Below, one piece after another: positions 1 through 8,780 of a stretch of 64,000 nt of DNA (its first letter is position 1; every line of letters starts with the position of its first letter). The stretch comes from Vibrio maerlii (GTDB taxonomy: Bacteria > Pseudomonadota > Gammaproteobacteria > Enterobacterales > Vibrionaceae). The translations under genes and the position numbers were made by a program. The notes beneath the pieces are model-generated. The model was given only the letters and a program-made list of their open reading frames with translations, was not told the origin of the DNA and did not search any database. Location of the stretch: the NCBI RefSeq assembly GCF_003415655.1, contig NZ_QRHC01000004.1, positions 186,001-250,000 on the forward strand, given 5' to 3'.

Positions 1-2
1 TG

Positions 3-1388
3 GAGGGAGGCCGTAGTGACCAGTTCTTATTCAGCTCGAGTACCATCCAAAGCTTACCTCGTTGGTATCGCACGATGTCAGTGTCTCCGTATTATGAAGA
101 GCACCGTACCGATTATTATCAAGAGTTTCTAATAAGCCCCGGGCCACTATTTTCTAAGCAGTTCATCTTATCTCTACCTCAATCATTTAATCAGCTTCAC
201 GGTCCATTACCACTTTGGCAATGGTTAGCTTTTGGTGGAGTCCTCATCTTGTGCCGGCTGTTGATGAAAATCAGTTTTATTTTAGGAGAACGTTGGAATC
301 AGCGCTGGGAGAGTAGAGGAATAAAATGGCGGACAGGAAGATTGTTCTCATTAGTCGGGGTTGTGAATTTATTGTTTCTGTCCAGATGGGTAATTGACGA
401 TGGTATTTGGATTACAGGGAGTGTTTATCAACTGTTTACTACTTTATTTTTACTTGCTCAGTTCTTCTTTGTCTCATGGCTTATCATGGCGATTTTTAAC
501 TACTTTGCCAACATCTATGCCTTTAAAAAGCATAACGGAAAGCATGTTGATTCATCATTGATCACTGTGCTCGCTCGTATTTTTGGTGGCCTAACAATTG
601 TCATTCTTGGCGTTTACGTCATTGAGTTCATGGGTTTTTCAATCTCACCTATTCTTGCTGGTCTGGGGGTTGGTGGTCTAGCAGTCGCGTTGGCGGTTCG
701 ACCAATCTTGGAAAACGTTATCAACGGACTCACACTCTATGCTGACGGTGGAGTAAAACTTGGTGAGTTTTGCCGCTATGGGGATAAGCTTGGGACCATA
801 GAGAGTATAGGCTTACGGTCAACGCGTGTTCGAACCTTAGAACGCTCGTTAATTACCATCCCAAATTCTGAGTTTGCCAATATGGAGATTGATAACTTAG
901 AGCGACGTGATAAACGACGCATGGATCATATTATTAGGCTCCGTTCAGAAACGACACTTGAGCAGCTTCGGGTTCTCATTGTTAATATTCGCCGTTTGTT
1001 ATTGCAGCACCCTATGATTGAAGAAGAACCGGTTCGGGTTCGATTGATGGGAGTAGGGGAGTACTCCATTAACATCAACATGATGGCATACATATGTTGC
1101 CGCGATCATGAAGAGTTTATGGCGGTGCAAGAAGATATACTTTTTTCAATGCTGACTCAGGTCGATGTTGTTGGTGCGAAGATTGCGCATTCTACGCAAT
1201 ACCAGTTATTCGATAAGGTACCTGAGGAAAATCAAGAACAGAAACGAAAAGCGGAACAAGTGGTTGCTCAATGGCATGAAGAACAAGCCTTCCCGTTCCC
1301 TGATTTCAGCTACGAATATAAGTTCGAAATTAAAAATACCATCATGTATCCATCAGCAACCTCTGCGGTACGTCTGCCCTCGGCTTAA
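3..1388 (+). CDS. MscS-family mechanosensitive channel, 5' end cut by window edge
   Basis: Inner-membrane channel that opens under membrane tension to release solutes during osmotic downshock. Hydrophobic segments come first. A glycine/alanine-rich pore helix around GLGVGGLAVALAVRPILENV follows, then the MscS beta domain (RYGDKLGTIESIGLRSTRVR, then TIPNSEFA) and a soluble C-terminal part. The frame stays open through the left edge: 24 codons before the first ATG at 75 contain no stop and read like protein (SSSTIQSLPRWYRT). The gene therefore almost certainly begins outside the window, and Met at 75 is internal. What is known of the family supports a multi-helix MscS homologue rather than the minimal 286-residue MscS. 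The C-terminus ends normally. Confidence 0.9.
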   Translation, partial: EGGRSDQFLFSSSTIQSLPRWYRTMSVSPYYEEHRTDYYQEFLISPGPLFSKQFILSLPQSFNQLHGPLPLWQWLAFGGVLILCRLLMKISFILGERWNQRWESRGIKWRTGRLFSLVGVVNLLFLSRWVIDDGIWITGSVYQLFTTLFLLAQFFFVSWLIMAIFNYFANIYAFKKHNGKHVDSSLITVLARIFGGLTIVILGVYVIEFMGFSISPILAGLGVGGLAVALAVRPILENVINGLTLYADGGVKLGEFCRYGDKLGTIESIGLRSTRVRTLERSLITIPNSEFANMEIDNLERRDKRRMDHIIRLRSETTLEQLRVLIVNIRRLLLQHPMIEEEPVRVRLMGVGEYSININMMAYICCRDHEEFMAVQEDILFSMLTQVDVVGAKIAHSTQYQLFDKVPEENQEQKRKAEQVVAQWHEEQAFPFPDFSYEYKFEIKNTIMYPSATSAVRLPSA

Positions 1389-1414
1389 TATGCACTGGAC
1401 TGTATATTGATAAA

Positions 1415-1432
1415 AGGGGGCTAAAGCCCCTT
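1415..1432 (-). terminator. Terminator-like hairpin between the channel and LysR genes
   Basis: A GC-rich hairpin pairs GGGGC with GCCCC across a TAAA loop, with extra G-U and A-U pairs outside. On the minus strand it is followed by TTTTAT, so it can end the LysR transcript. It lies between convergent genes and may act on both strands. Confidence 0.6.
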
Positions 1433-1489
1433 CTCAATGATAGACCTTTTTGTTGATAGTAACCCTTGAGTCTGATGAGTTCGGCAGTG

Positions 1490-2416
1490 TTAGTCAGATT
1501 GAACTACGCTATCAAAGAAACTTTGCATGGTTTGATGAAGTAGTTGATGAAGAGGAAAACCTCTTTTGGATTGGAGGTAGCCCCCTTCAATCCCAATTTG
1601 TCGTAACTCTTTGGGCAACTTAGGAAGTGGATAACAACTCAGTTCAGGTTGATTTTCGGTCATAATGCGGCTACCAAAAGAGATGGCATCTGTATTTCTA
1701 AGTTTGCTGAGTAGAACGGTTAGGCTGTGCGTAGAAAGTGCCATGTTTGCCTTGTAACCCCTAGAAATGTAAACATCTTCCACAGGGGCTCTTTTGGTGT
1801 TTATTCCATCAATCATTATTCTAGTGAGCGGTAAATGATGAATGTCTTCCCATTGACTACTTTTTTGCAATACAGGGTGATCTTTGCGCGCGATTAAACA
1901 CAACTTTACTTCCTGGAGTTTATGCAAGTAGATATCTTGTGGTAAAGGGATACCCGCAAGCTGTAACAAATAGTCCACTTGACCATTTAACATTTCAGCC
2001 AGGTTTTTATCTTGCCAATACACCATTTTGAAGCTTGCACGCGGTAAGGCTTTTTGTAGTGCTTCAAAGATACGATCCCCATACAGTTCGAGCAAAAATA
2101 TGTTCAAGGCAATGGTGATTTCACCAGTAAACTCTTTTGGATCAAAGTTGTGATAGGACTCAACGACTTTAATTAGCGGAGAATACATTTCATCTGCTGC
2201 TTCGGCTAGTTTCTCTGCTAGCTCAGATGGCTCAACGCCGTGAGCTTTACGAATAAAAAGTTGATCGCCAAACGTTTCTCTTAACTTAGCCATCCCTCTA
2301 CTGACGCTGGTTTGTGATATACCAAGCTTGTCTGCTGCGGCATGAGTATTACGAGTTTCAACAACAGCTTTGAGCAACTTGAGCAGATTTAGGTCTAAGT
2401 CTTGAAGTTCTTTCAT
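1490..2416 (-). CDS. LysR-family transcriptional regulator
   Basis: DNA-binding regulator of the LysR family. The winged helix-turn-helix is at residues ~8-67 (LDLNLLKLLKAVVETRNTH, then AADKLGISQTSVSRGMAKLR). It is followed by a LysR-type effector-binding domain to residue 308, the usual length. The effector cannot be told from the sequence. The gene is convergent with the MscS-type channel. Its 5' side faces a gene-poor gap and then an outer-membrane barrel gene on the same strand, so it may act at its own promoter or at a distant target. Confidence 0.9.
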   Translation of the reverse strand: MKELQDLDLNLLKLLKAVVETRNTHAAADKLGISQTSVSRGMAKLRETFGDQLFIRKAHGVEPSELAEKLAEAADEMYSPLIKVVESYHNFDPKEFTGEITIALNIFLLELYGDRIFEALQKALPRASFKMVYWQDKNLAEMLNGQVDYLLQLAGIPLPQDIYLHKLQEVKLCLIARKDHPVLQKSSQWEDIHHLPLTRIMIDGINTKRAPVEDVYISRGYKANMALSTHSLTVLLSKLRNTDAISFGSRIMTENQPELSCYPLPKLPKELRQIGIEGGYLQSKRGFPLHQLLHQTMQSFFDSVVQSD

Positions 2417-2744
2417 GGGTTACCTTTCGCAATGAGGTTTGAAAGTTTCCTTTAAGAATAAGGGAAATTGGCGTTTGTTCAATAGTTTAGGGGTGACATA
2501 TGTTAAAGAATGTTTGACCCAATCCGCAGGGTGAGCAGTGAACACAAATTCGCTTTCAAATAAATGAGTGATATCACGAGGGCAAGTAAAAGGAGGGCTA
2601 ACAACATCCGTGTTACGAAAAGAATATTATAATTCTAAGTGGAGTACGAGACCCGAGTTAGCGTGCATTGGTTTGTTAGGCACGTATAGGTGATTAATGA
2701 ACCAAGTATATGGTACGCGATAGATAATCGAATCCATAATTCAG
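2417..2744. other. Gene-poor gap upstream of the LysR gene
   Basis: AT-rich DNA between the start of the LysR gene and the end of the downstream barrel gene. It must hold the LysR promoter. I see no convincing reading frame, RNA gene or repeat here, and no good intrinsic terminator for the barrel gene that ends at 2745. Confidence 0.5.
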
Positions 2745-3446
2745 TTAAAACGCGTACGTATAGTTCAAACCAAGTTTATTGTCGGCCTTTTCATAGACGC
2801 CATAATAGAGTGAAACGTTTTGATTATCTGCGACTCGATAGGAGAAACTACTTTCCCAGTCTAACGTATTGATTTTAAGCGTTTGGTCGCTCAAAGACAT
2901 CGTATAAATTGGAGCAATCATTATAGAGGCTTGCTTTGCAATGGTCACCACACTGTATAACTGCGCCATGGCAATAGGCACTTCTTTATCGAGGTAGTTA
3001 CTGGAAATGGCGCCTGCGCCAATGACTGGTGCGACAATGAGACGTTCATGCAGTGGTAGGACTTGCATCGCGTTCAATACGAAAGTGTGTGTATCGTTAC
3101 GGTCGTCATATAAGTAATCACCCATTATGCCACTACCATAATTGGTGCTTAAAGCTGCTGCTCGGAATCTGTATGTGTCAAAATTGTTCAGAGATTGCGC
3201 AAAAATCAATGCTGCCCAGTTGTCATTGATCGTTCTTGCATAACCAAATCCGGTATCAAAGCCTTCACTACTATAACCCAATTGAAGTGAGCTATAGGCA
3301 GCGGTCGGGTCGGTGAAATCAACGGGTGCTGTTTCTATGGTCGCTTCTGTAAATTCTTCTACAGCAGAGTCAAAGTTGTTCGTGTTTTCTTCTGCGATTG
3401 AATAGGTGCTAAGAACACAACTAAGAAGTAATAGTTTAGTCTTCAA
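2745..3446 (-). CDS. Predicted outer-membrane beta-barrel protein (paralogue 1)
   Basis: Secreted 233-residue protein. A signal peptide is at residues 1-18 (ending STYSIAEE), and an acidic, threonine-rich segment at 20-45. Alternating amphipathic strands follow, and the protein ends in YTYAF, with the terminal aromatic residue typical of barrels folded by the BAM complex. Residues 43-75 (PTAAYSSLQLGYSSEGFD, then YARTINDNW) closely resemble the next gene at 3520-4197 and more weakly the protein at 12730-13524. Function is unknown; a small porin-like or structural barrel is most likely. A terminator lies upstream at 3484-3513, so the two neighbours are probably transcribed separately. Confidence 0.75.
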   Translation of the reverse strand: MKTKLLLLSCVLSTYSIAEENTNNFDSAVEEFTEATIETAPVDFTDPTAAYSSLQLGYSSEGFDTGFGYARTINDNWAALIFAQSLNNFDTYRFRAAALSTNYGSGIMGDYLYDDRNDTHTFVLNAMQVLPLHERLIVAPVIGAGAISSNYLDKEVPIAMAQLYSVVTIAKQASIMIAPIYTMSLSDQTLKINTLDWESSFSYRVADNQNVSLYYGVYEKADNKLGLNYTYAF

Positions 3447-3483
3447 AGGAACTCACTTATTTAAATGTTGGAAATTAGGTATT

Positions 3484-3513
3484 AAAAAAGAGCTGCCTGT
3501 TGCTGGCAGCTCT
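3484..3513 (-). terminator. Rho-independent terminator of the barrel gene at 3520
   Basis: AGAGCTGCC pairs with GGCAGCTCT (9 bp, 7-nt loop). On the minus strand it is followed directly by six T, just after the stop codon at 3520. Confidence 0.85.
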
Positions 3514-3519
3514 AATAAC

Positions 3520-4197
3520 TCAGAATGAGTGTTTAAAAGAAAATAATGACAGGTTATTACCATCATCATATTGGTAGCTATACACGAATGCGCTTGTATT
3601 ATTAAATTGATAACCAAGTTCTGCTGTGTAATCCCAATCTCTTAGTTTTGACTGATTGCCATTATCCTCTCTTATTTTACCGAGACTGTAAGTGTATTCA
3701 GGAGTGAATCCCACCCACAGGCTAGGGTTAAGGTTGTAAGTCATATCAAGTGATGCACTGGTGTAGTAAACACTGCTGCTCATGTCTTGATGTTTTAAAT
3801 TACCTAGTGCAATTTCAGGAATCAGGCTAAGCTTATCCGTGACGTTGCTTGAATGGTATAATGTGAACTGGTAGTCGTTTGCACGTAAATCTCTAGATTG
3901 ATAGTCAGTATCATAGTGATAATTAAATGCTCCTCCTAGCCCATCAGTACGTTGGAAGTCAAAGCCAAATTCGTGGTTATCAAAATTGTCTCCGCTACTA
4001 TATGAACTTAGCAAACTCCAATTATTATTTAATGATTTGGCATATTGCAGGCCAAAATCGAAATCGTTGCTGCCGTAACCAATATTAAATCCCGAATAAT
4101 GTTCTTTAGAATCCGAAAAATCAATATTGGCATTTGCAAGCACTAAGGGTGAAGAAATAAGTGATGCAATTAATAGAGATGTTTTAGTTAGTTTCAT
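3520..4197 (-). CDS. Predicted outer-membrane beta-barrel protein (paralogue 2)
   Basis: Protein of 225 residues with a signal peptide at 1-22 (ending VLANANID). The rest is predicted strands rich in Tyr, Asn, Ser and Asp, closing with FSFKHSF, a terminal Phe as in outer-membrane barrels. Near the mature N-terminus IDFSDSKEHYSGFNIGYGS and YAKSLNNNW mirror the neighbour at 2745-3446, so the two look like a diverged tandem duplication. It has its own terminator at 3484-3513. No enzyme motif is visible and the substrate, if any, is unknown. Confidence 0.75.
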   Translation of the reverse strand: MKLTKTSLLIASLISSPLVLANANIDFSDSKEHYSGFNIGYGSNDFDFGLQYAKSLNNNWSLLSSYSSGDNFDNHEFGFDFQRTDGLGGAFNYHYDTDYQSRDLRANDYQFTLYHSSNVTDKLSLIPEIALGNLKHQDMSSSVYYTSASLDMTYNLNPSLWVGFTPEYTYSLGKIREDNGNQSKLRDWDYTAELGYQFNNTSAFVYSYQYDDGNNLSLFSFKHSF

Positions 4198-4296
4198 AAA
4201 TATAAATCCTAGTTGTGTTTGTTTATGGTGCTATTTTATTTATCGACTTAGTTTTTGACTATGAATTACAGCGATTCATATTTGCTAAACGTATAA

Positions 4297-4331
4297 ACAA
4301 AAAAAAGCCCCAACCAAAACTGGTTGGGGCT
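4297..4331 (-). terminator. Strong rho-independent terminator of the mgtE operon
   Basis: AGCCCCAACCA pairs with TGGTTGGGGCT (perfect 11-bp stem, 4-nt loop). A run of A on the plus strand at 4297-4306 gives a T tract on the minus strand. It lies ~40 nt past the mgtE stop codon. Confidence 0.93.
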
Positions 4332-4369
4332 CAAAGCTGGGCTGTTTTGTGATGAAAAAGCAAGTTAGA

Positions 4370-5761
4370 TCACAGTAAAAAAGCGTGTGCTAGATACAGA
4401 ACACTGAAGAACGAAATTGCGTCGGTTAAGGTTGTCAGCATTGGGCTTGACAGCATGGCTGGGTCGAAGTTGAGCCGTTTTAGTAGCAATGGCAATGTAC
4501 CTCCAATCACGACAGCAAGAGTGGAAGAAAGTGTGTAAGCAATCGCGACAACCAATGGCAATCCAGAGTGCTCCCCGCCAAGCGTGAACAACGTAAGCAG
4601 AGCCAAAACACCACCAATGAGCATTCCATTGATCGCGCCGATTGGAATCTCTTTCGCGACGACATACAGCAGATCTTTGGCAGAGATCTGTCCCATTGAT
4701 AGTTCACGTATTGATACTGCAACGGATTGATTTCCAGCCGCACCAGAAAGGTTTGCGACAAGCGGCAACACGGCTGCTAAGACGGCGATTTGTTCAATGA
4801 TGGGTTCGTAAATCGCAATGATTGAAATAGCGGCATAACTTAAGGCAACCGAAGGCAGCAAAAAGGTGAGTCGGCGTAGGTTACGTTTAAGTATTGGCAT
4901 GGCGCGAGACTCATCACCGCCAAATACTCCAGATTGCTCCAGCATTTGCTGCTTCGAACGTTGATATAGAGCTTCATTAAGATGCTTAAAGCCGACGATG
5001 CCCATTTGGAAACCTTGTTCATCAACGATGGGAATAACGGGGTGTAAAGTGGTGTCCAGCGTACTTTTAATTGTATTTAGATCCGTGTCAGGGCTGATAA
5101 CGGGCACGGTGGTATCTATGTATTCCCATAATGACGTGCCACGTGCTAGCAACAGTACGTCACGGATCTTCAGCCCGCCTAAATAACTACCTTCATTGTC
5201 ATGCAAATAAACGTAACGCCACTCTAGTCGATCTAAGTTATGTTCTTCTGCGCTTAATATTGCGCTCAAACTGTCGATGGTAGCGTCTGCTGCCAGTTTG
5301 AGGACTTCGCTCTTGCAAATACCTCCCGCAGAGTCTTGTGGGTATTTCAGGGCAGCACGCTCTTCGTCTTTCCATGTCGAAGGTAGGGCTTGCCTGAGCT
5401 GTTTTTGTAGGTCGCTTGGCAGCTCATTGAGTAGCAGCCGGCGGTCTGCGGAATGCAAATATTGAAATAGCACTATGGTGCTGCTTTCAGATAGTTGACT
5501 GATCAGCCATAGAAGCTCGGGATCAGATAAGTGATCAAGTAAGTTGGCAGCAAGGCTTGGGTTTACTTCGCTTAAGAGAGTCCAAGTGGCGATACGTTGC
5601 TGGTCAGAGAGTTTCCTTAATACTGATGGCAGTTCGACGGGTTCAGCTTCTAGAAGCGTTTGGTTCAGTCGTTTCGCCTTTCTTAGAGTGAGACACTCCA
5701 GTATTTTGAGGTACAGCGTTTCCGCCCCTTCTGATGAAAAAGCTAATGTGATTAATGTCAT
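4370..5761 (-). CDS. mgtE: MgtE-family magnesium transporter
   Basis: Inner-membrane Mg2+ channel/transporter. Residues ~20-150 form the soluble MgtE N domain, made of helical repeats such as LRKLSDQQRIATWTLLSE. Residues ~150-275 are the paired CBS domains (PQDSAGGICKSEVLKLAADA, then TTLHPVIPIVDEQGFQMGIV). Residues ~295-463 carry five membrane segments with the family motif region VANLSGAAGNQSVAV and the conserved acidic residue in TTLTDAISFF. Length 463 is normal for the family. It is the last gene of a minus-strand operon, 44 nt after the DedA gene, and is closed by the terminator at 4297-4331. In the family, the N and CBS domains sense cytosolic Mg2+ and gate the pore. Confidence 0.93.
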   Translation of the reverse strand: MTLITLAFSSEGAETLYLKILECLTLRKAKRLNQTLLEAEPVELPSVLRKLSDQQRIATWTLLSEVNPSLAANLLDHLSDPELLWLISQLSESSTIVLFQYLHSADRRLLLNELPSDLQKQLRQALPSTWKDEERAALKYPQDSAGGICKSEVLKLAADATIDSLSAILSAEEHNLDRLEWRYVYLHDNEGSYLGGLKIRDVLLLARGTSLWEYIDTTVPVISPDTDLNTIKSTLDTTLHPVIPIVDEQGFQMGIVGFKHLNEALYQRSKQQMLEQSGVFGGDESRAMPILKRNLRRLTFLLPSVALSYAAISIIAIYEPIIEQIAVLAAVLPLVANLSGAAGNQSVAVSIRELSMGQISAKDLLYVVAKEIPIGAINGMLIGGVLALLTLFTLGGEHSGLPLVVAIAYTLSSTLAVVIGGTLPLLLKRLNFDPAMLSSPMLTTLTDAISFFSVLYLAHAFLL

Positions 5762-5805
5762 ATGTTAGACCTTTGACAATAAGTGAGAATGCGATTGAAG
5801 CGATT

Positions 5806-6462
5806 TCATTCGGATGTTTGTGGTTGTCGCTTCTTGGTTGCAAGCCGAATAAAGAGGGCGATAAATGCGGTGACCATCAGGATTAAACTGCCCATTAAGA
5901 ACCACTTTGTAATCAGCTCTTGATATTGAGAGACGAATGGGTGGCGCATGATCCACTTTCCGAGCAGCAATAGACTGAAGACCCATGTAATCGAACTAGT
6001 GAAACTGACAACAAGCGTTCGAATTACACTTAGCTGTGCAACGCCCATTAGCATTGGGGTCAATACGCGGACAAATGGAACAAACCGCGAAACGAATAAG
6101 GATAAAAAACCGTAGCGGTTTAATAGTCTCTTTGCCTTGGGTAATGATTCATCTGGAAGGGTTTGCTCGGCTTTACGCATGAATTGAGTATTGTGCAGCC
6201 AACGCCCTTGTAGATAAGCAATGATGCTTCCAAAAAAAGAGGCACTAGTGAGAAGTACTAAAGCACTTGAAAAATCAATCGCGCCCAAACCAATCATTCC
6301 CCCGACAAACAGCACTAGGCCATCACCGGGTAGTGGTAAGAAAACAAAACTCGACTCAAGGAAAAGCACGACGCCAAGCAAAAGCAATAAAATGTGCAGT
6401 GAATTCAATTCAAGTAAGGCATCAAAGTCTTGCAGCCAAATTGCGGAAATAATCTCTTGCAT
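5806..6462 (-). CDS. DedA-family membrane protein
   Basis: Polytopic inner-membrane protein of 218 residues from the DedA/SNARE-associated family, whose members are linked to flipping of undecaprenyl phosphate or phospholipid and to proton-motive-force homeostasis. Visible hallmarks are the early FVFLPLPGDGLVLFVGG segment, the cytosolic RYGFLSLFVSRFVPFVRVLTP stretch with conserved Arg and Pro residues, and flanking membrane helices. It sits between the ChaA-like and MgtE genes with gaps of 57 and 44 nt, so co-transcription with cation transporters is likely. Which DedA subgroup it belongs to cannot be settled by eye. Confidence 0.9.
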   Translation of the reverse strand: MQEIISAIWLQDFDALLELNSLHILLLLLGVVLFLESSFVFLPLPGDGLVLFVGGMIGLGAIDFSSALVLLTSASFFGSIIAYLQGRWLHNTQFMRKAEQTLPDESLPKAKRLLNRYGFLSLFVSRFVPFVRVLTPMLMGVAQLSVIRTLVVSFTSSITWVFSLLLLGKWIMRHPFVSQYQELITKWFLMGSLILMVTAFIALFIRLATKKRQPQTSE

Positions 6463-6519
6463 GGAAACTCCAAGTTAGCGTGGGCTCTGGCTGTTGAGTG
6501 CTGGAGCCCACAATGCGTT

Positions 6520-7611
6520 TTAATCAAACATTAAGATGATGTAGGCAAAGAACAGGATGAGGTGGGTTGCACCATTGAGCGAGTTGGTTCTTCCGCTGCT
6601 AAAGCTTACGCTTGTCATTAATAGCGTTGCACCCAATAACACCATTTCAGCAGGGGCGAGTCCGAGTTGGATGGGTTCGTTCATTACCCCAGAAATCAGC
6701 AAAACAGCGGGAACGGTTAGTGCAATTGTGGCGAGAACCGAACCAAAGAAGAGGTTCATCGCGCGCTGTAATTGATTGGTCACGGCAGCTTTAACGGCAC
6801 CAACCGCTTCTGGGGCGAGAATTATCAAGGCAACAATCAAACCACCTAGAGCCGCAGGTGCGCCCATTTCAGTGATGCCATCGTTAATTGGAATCGCGAG
6901 GCTTTTCGCTAATAAAATCACGACGACTAAATAGCTCACCAACATAATGGTATGGAAGATGTTGCTATGCAGTGGTCCGTGGTGTTCATGATGATCTTCG
7001 TTATCACCATCAATGAAGTAGTCGGTATGGCTGCGTGTTTGAATGAACAGGAATACGGCATACAAAGCGATTGAAGCGAGTACCAATGTCCAAGTTAGAC
7101 TGGCCGACATGTTACCCAGCGGATCCATACTGGTGAAATTAGGGAGTACCAAACACAGTAATGCAAGTGGGATAATGGCGACTAAGTACGCTTTTATTCC
7201 ATCAAGGTTGTAGGTTTGAGTATGGTATTTCATACCACCGATCAACAAGGTGATACCAACAAAGCCATTAAGCACTGCCATCACGACAGCAAACATGGTG
7301 TCACGTGCTAAGAAGGGGTTCGATTCGCCTGTTAACATAACTGACGAGACCATGATGACTTCGAGTAAGACAACAGATAGCGTCAATATAAGTGTGCCGT
7401 ATGGGTCGCCAAGCTTTATCGCCAGAGCATCTGAGTGGCGGACAACAGAAAAAATCGCGCTCATCACTGCGTAAAACAGCACAGCAGTAATCATTATGTA
7501 GGCGAACTGAGAGAGTTCTCCTGTGAGTAAATTGTCGCCGATCAGCTTAAAAAATAGAACGGCAACAATGCCAAGTGGCAGTTTGTATTCTTGTTTGAGT
7601 ACGTTGAGCAT
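6520..7611 (-). CDS. ChaA-like calcium(sodium)/proton antiporter
   Basis: Inner-membrane cation/H+ exchanger of the CaCA/CAX family, 363 residues and thus close to E. coli ChaA. The two alpha repeats with acidic residues are visible: GTLILTLSVVLLEVIMVSSV near residue 90 and LIILAPEAVGAVKAAVTNQ near residue 260. Between the two halves lies an acidic, histidine-rich loop (DGDNEDHHEHHG, residues ~200-212), a plausible cation-binding segment. It is the first gene of the chaA-dedA-mgtE operon. The 266-nt space to secF upstream contains its promoter; I saw no yybP-ykoY or M-box riboswitch there. Confidence 0.88.
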   Translation of the reverse strand: MLNVLKQEYKLPLGIVAVLFFKLIGDNLLTGELSQFAYIMITAVLFYAVMSAIFSVVRHSDALAIKLGDPYGTLILTLSVVLLEVIMVSSVMLTGESNPFLARDTMFAVVMAVLNGFVGITLLIGGMKYHTQTYNLDGIKAYLVAIIPLALLCLVLPNFTSMDPLGNMSASLTWTLVLASIALYAVFLFIQTRSHTDYFIDGDNEDHHEHHGPLHSNIFHTIMLVSYLVVVILLAKSLAIPINDGITEMGAPAALGGLIVALIILAPEAVGAVKAAVTNQLQRAMNLFFGSVLATIALTVPAVLLISGVMNEPIQLGLAPAEMVLLGATLLMTSVSFSSGRTNSLNGATHLILFFAYIILMFD

Positions 7612-7877
7612 GTTGAGCCTTTATTGAGTAACCGAAGGCTCGCTAATGTCCTTTAACGAGAGTAAATCGGGTGAATACTGCAATTTCCTGTGCAGCAAAC
7701 GGTTCGTTTCAAGTTATGTGTTTAAGCTTTTGCATCTAAAACGAAATCTACAAAGCTATGCGTCTAACCATGTTGTTAACTTAAGATGAACAGGTGGTTC
7801 AGACCATGAATTAGAGAAATTCTTTGTTGCTATCAGACGAGCGAACGTCACCCGATAGCGTTCTAAGTAATTAACAG

Positions 7878-8780
7878 CTAAGGCATGCTTTGAAGGGAGT
7901 CAGCTTCTTCTTGCTTATAGTGGATTGGTTTTAGACCCACCCAAGTTGGTAGCAACGTACCTATCGAGATAGAAGACCATGTCCCACTGAAAATACCGAC
8001 GCAAAGTGCAATGGCAAAGCCTTCTAGTGCACTCCCGCCTAATAGCCAAAGTGATGAGACTGTGACTAAGGTGGTGCCTGATGTGACCAGTGTCCGTGAC
8101 AATGTTGATACGATTGACTGATCGAGAAGGGCATTAGTTTCACCGTTTGGCTTAGAGCGAAATACCTCGCGGATTCGATCTGAAATGATGATCGAGTCAT
8201 TGAGGGAGTAGCCCATCACAGCCAATAATGCAGCCAACACGGTTAGGTTGAATTCGATTTGGGTCACTGCAAATAGACCTAGCACAATGACAATGTCGTA
8301 AACCAATGCCGCAACAGAACCTAGCGCTAATCGCCACTCAAATCGGTAGCTCAAGTACAGCAAGGTAAGTACGAAACAAGCCAAAATCGCCAAGCCGCCT
8401 TGTTCGACCATTTCTAGTCCAACCTGAGGGCCAATCACGCTGCTGTTGGCAATGTGAAAATTGCTGTCTATTGGCAACAGTGCTTGGTTCAGTTCTTCTC
8501 GCAAATCGTGGTCTGTATGATTGAAACGCAGTTGCCAATTTCCTTCGCTGCCCGCAGCGGTTACTTGTACGTCTTGGCTCAATGCCGAGTCGAGGTGAGA
8601 TTTGATCACAACCTGAGATACATTTGGCTTAGTTTGAATATCGGCGACGACACCTCCCGTAAAATCGAGCCCCCAATTGAATCCTCTTGAGACGATAGAA
8701 GTAATGGAAAGTGTCAATAGAATCAGAGATATCATCGTCATCAATTGACGTATTTTTGTGACGTGAATTGATTTAGTCAT
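7878..8780 (-). CDS. secF: Protein translocase subunit SecF
   Basis: SecF, partner of SecD in the ion-driven complex that pulls exported proteins across the membrane after SecYEG translocation. It has 300 residues, a first membrane helix at ~13-30, the periplasmic GLDFTGG motif at ~34-41, and a C-terminal block of five helices. That block contains MGYSLNDSIIISDRIREVFR and STLSRTLVTSGTTLV, both standard for SecF. It is translationally coupled to secD: the secD stop and secF start share a base in TAATG. No yajC is nearby, unlike the usual yajC-secD-secF cluster, so this is probably a second SecDF copy of the cell. Confidence 0.95.
   Translation of the reverse strand: MTKSIHVTKIRQLMTMISLILLTLSITSIVSRGFNWGLDFTGGVVADIQTKPNVSQVVIKSHLDSALSQDVQVTAAGSEGNWQLRFNHTDHDLREELNQALLPIDSNFHIANSSVIGPQVGLEMVEQGGLAILACFVLTLLYLSYRFEWRLALGSVAALVYDIVIVLGLFAVTQIEFNLTVLAALLAVMGYSLNDSIIISDRIREVFRSKPNGETNALLDQSIVSTLSRTLVTSGTTLVTVSSLWLLGGSALEGFAIALCVGIFSGTWSSISIGTLLPTWVGLKPIHYKQEEADSLQSMP

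Noticed and set aside
7612..7877. Metal riboswitch before the ChaA-like gene
   Set aside because: I could not find the conserved core of yybP-ykoY or M-box elements; only a weak hairpin near 7834-7864 is visible.
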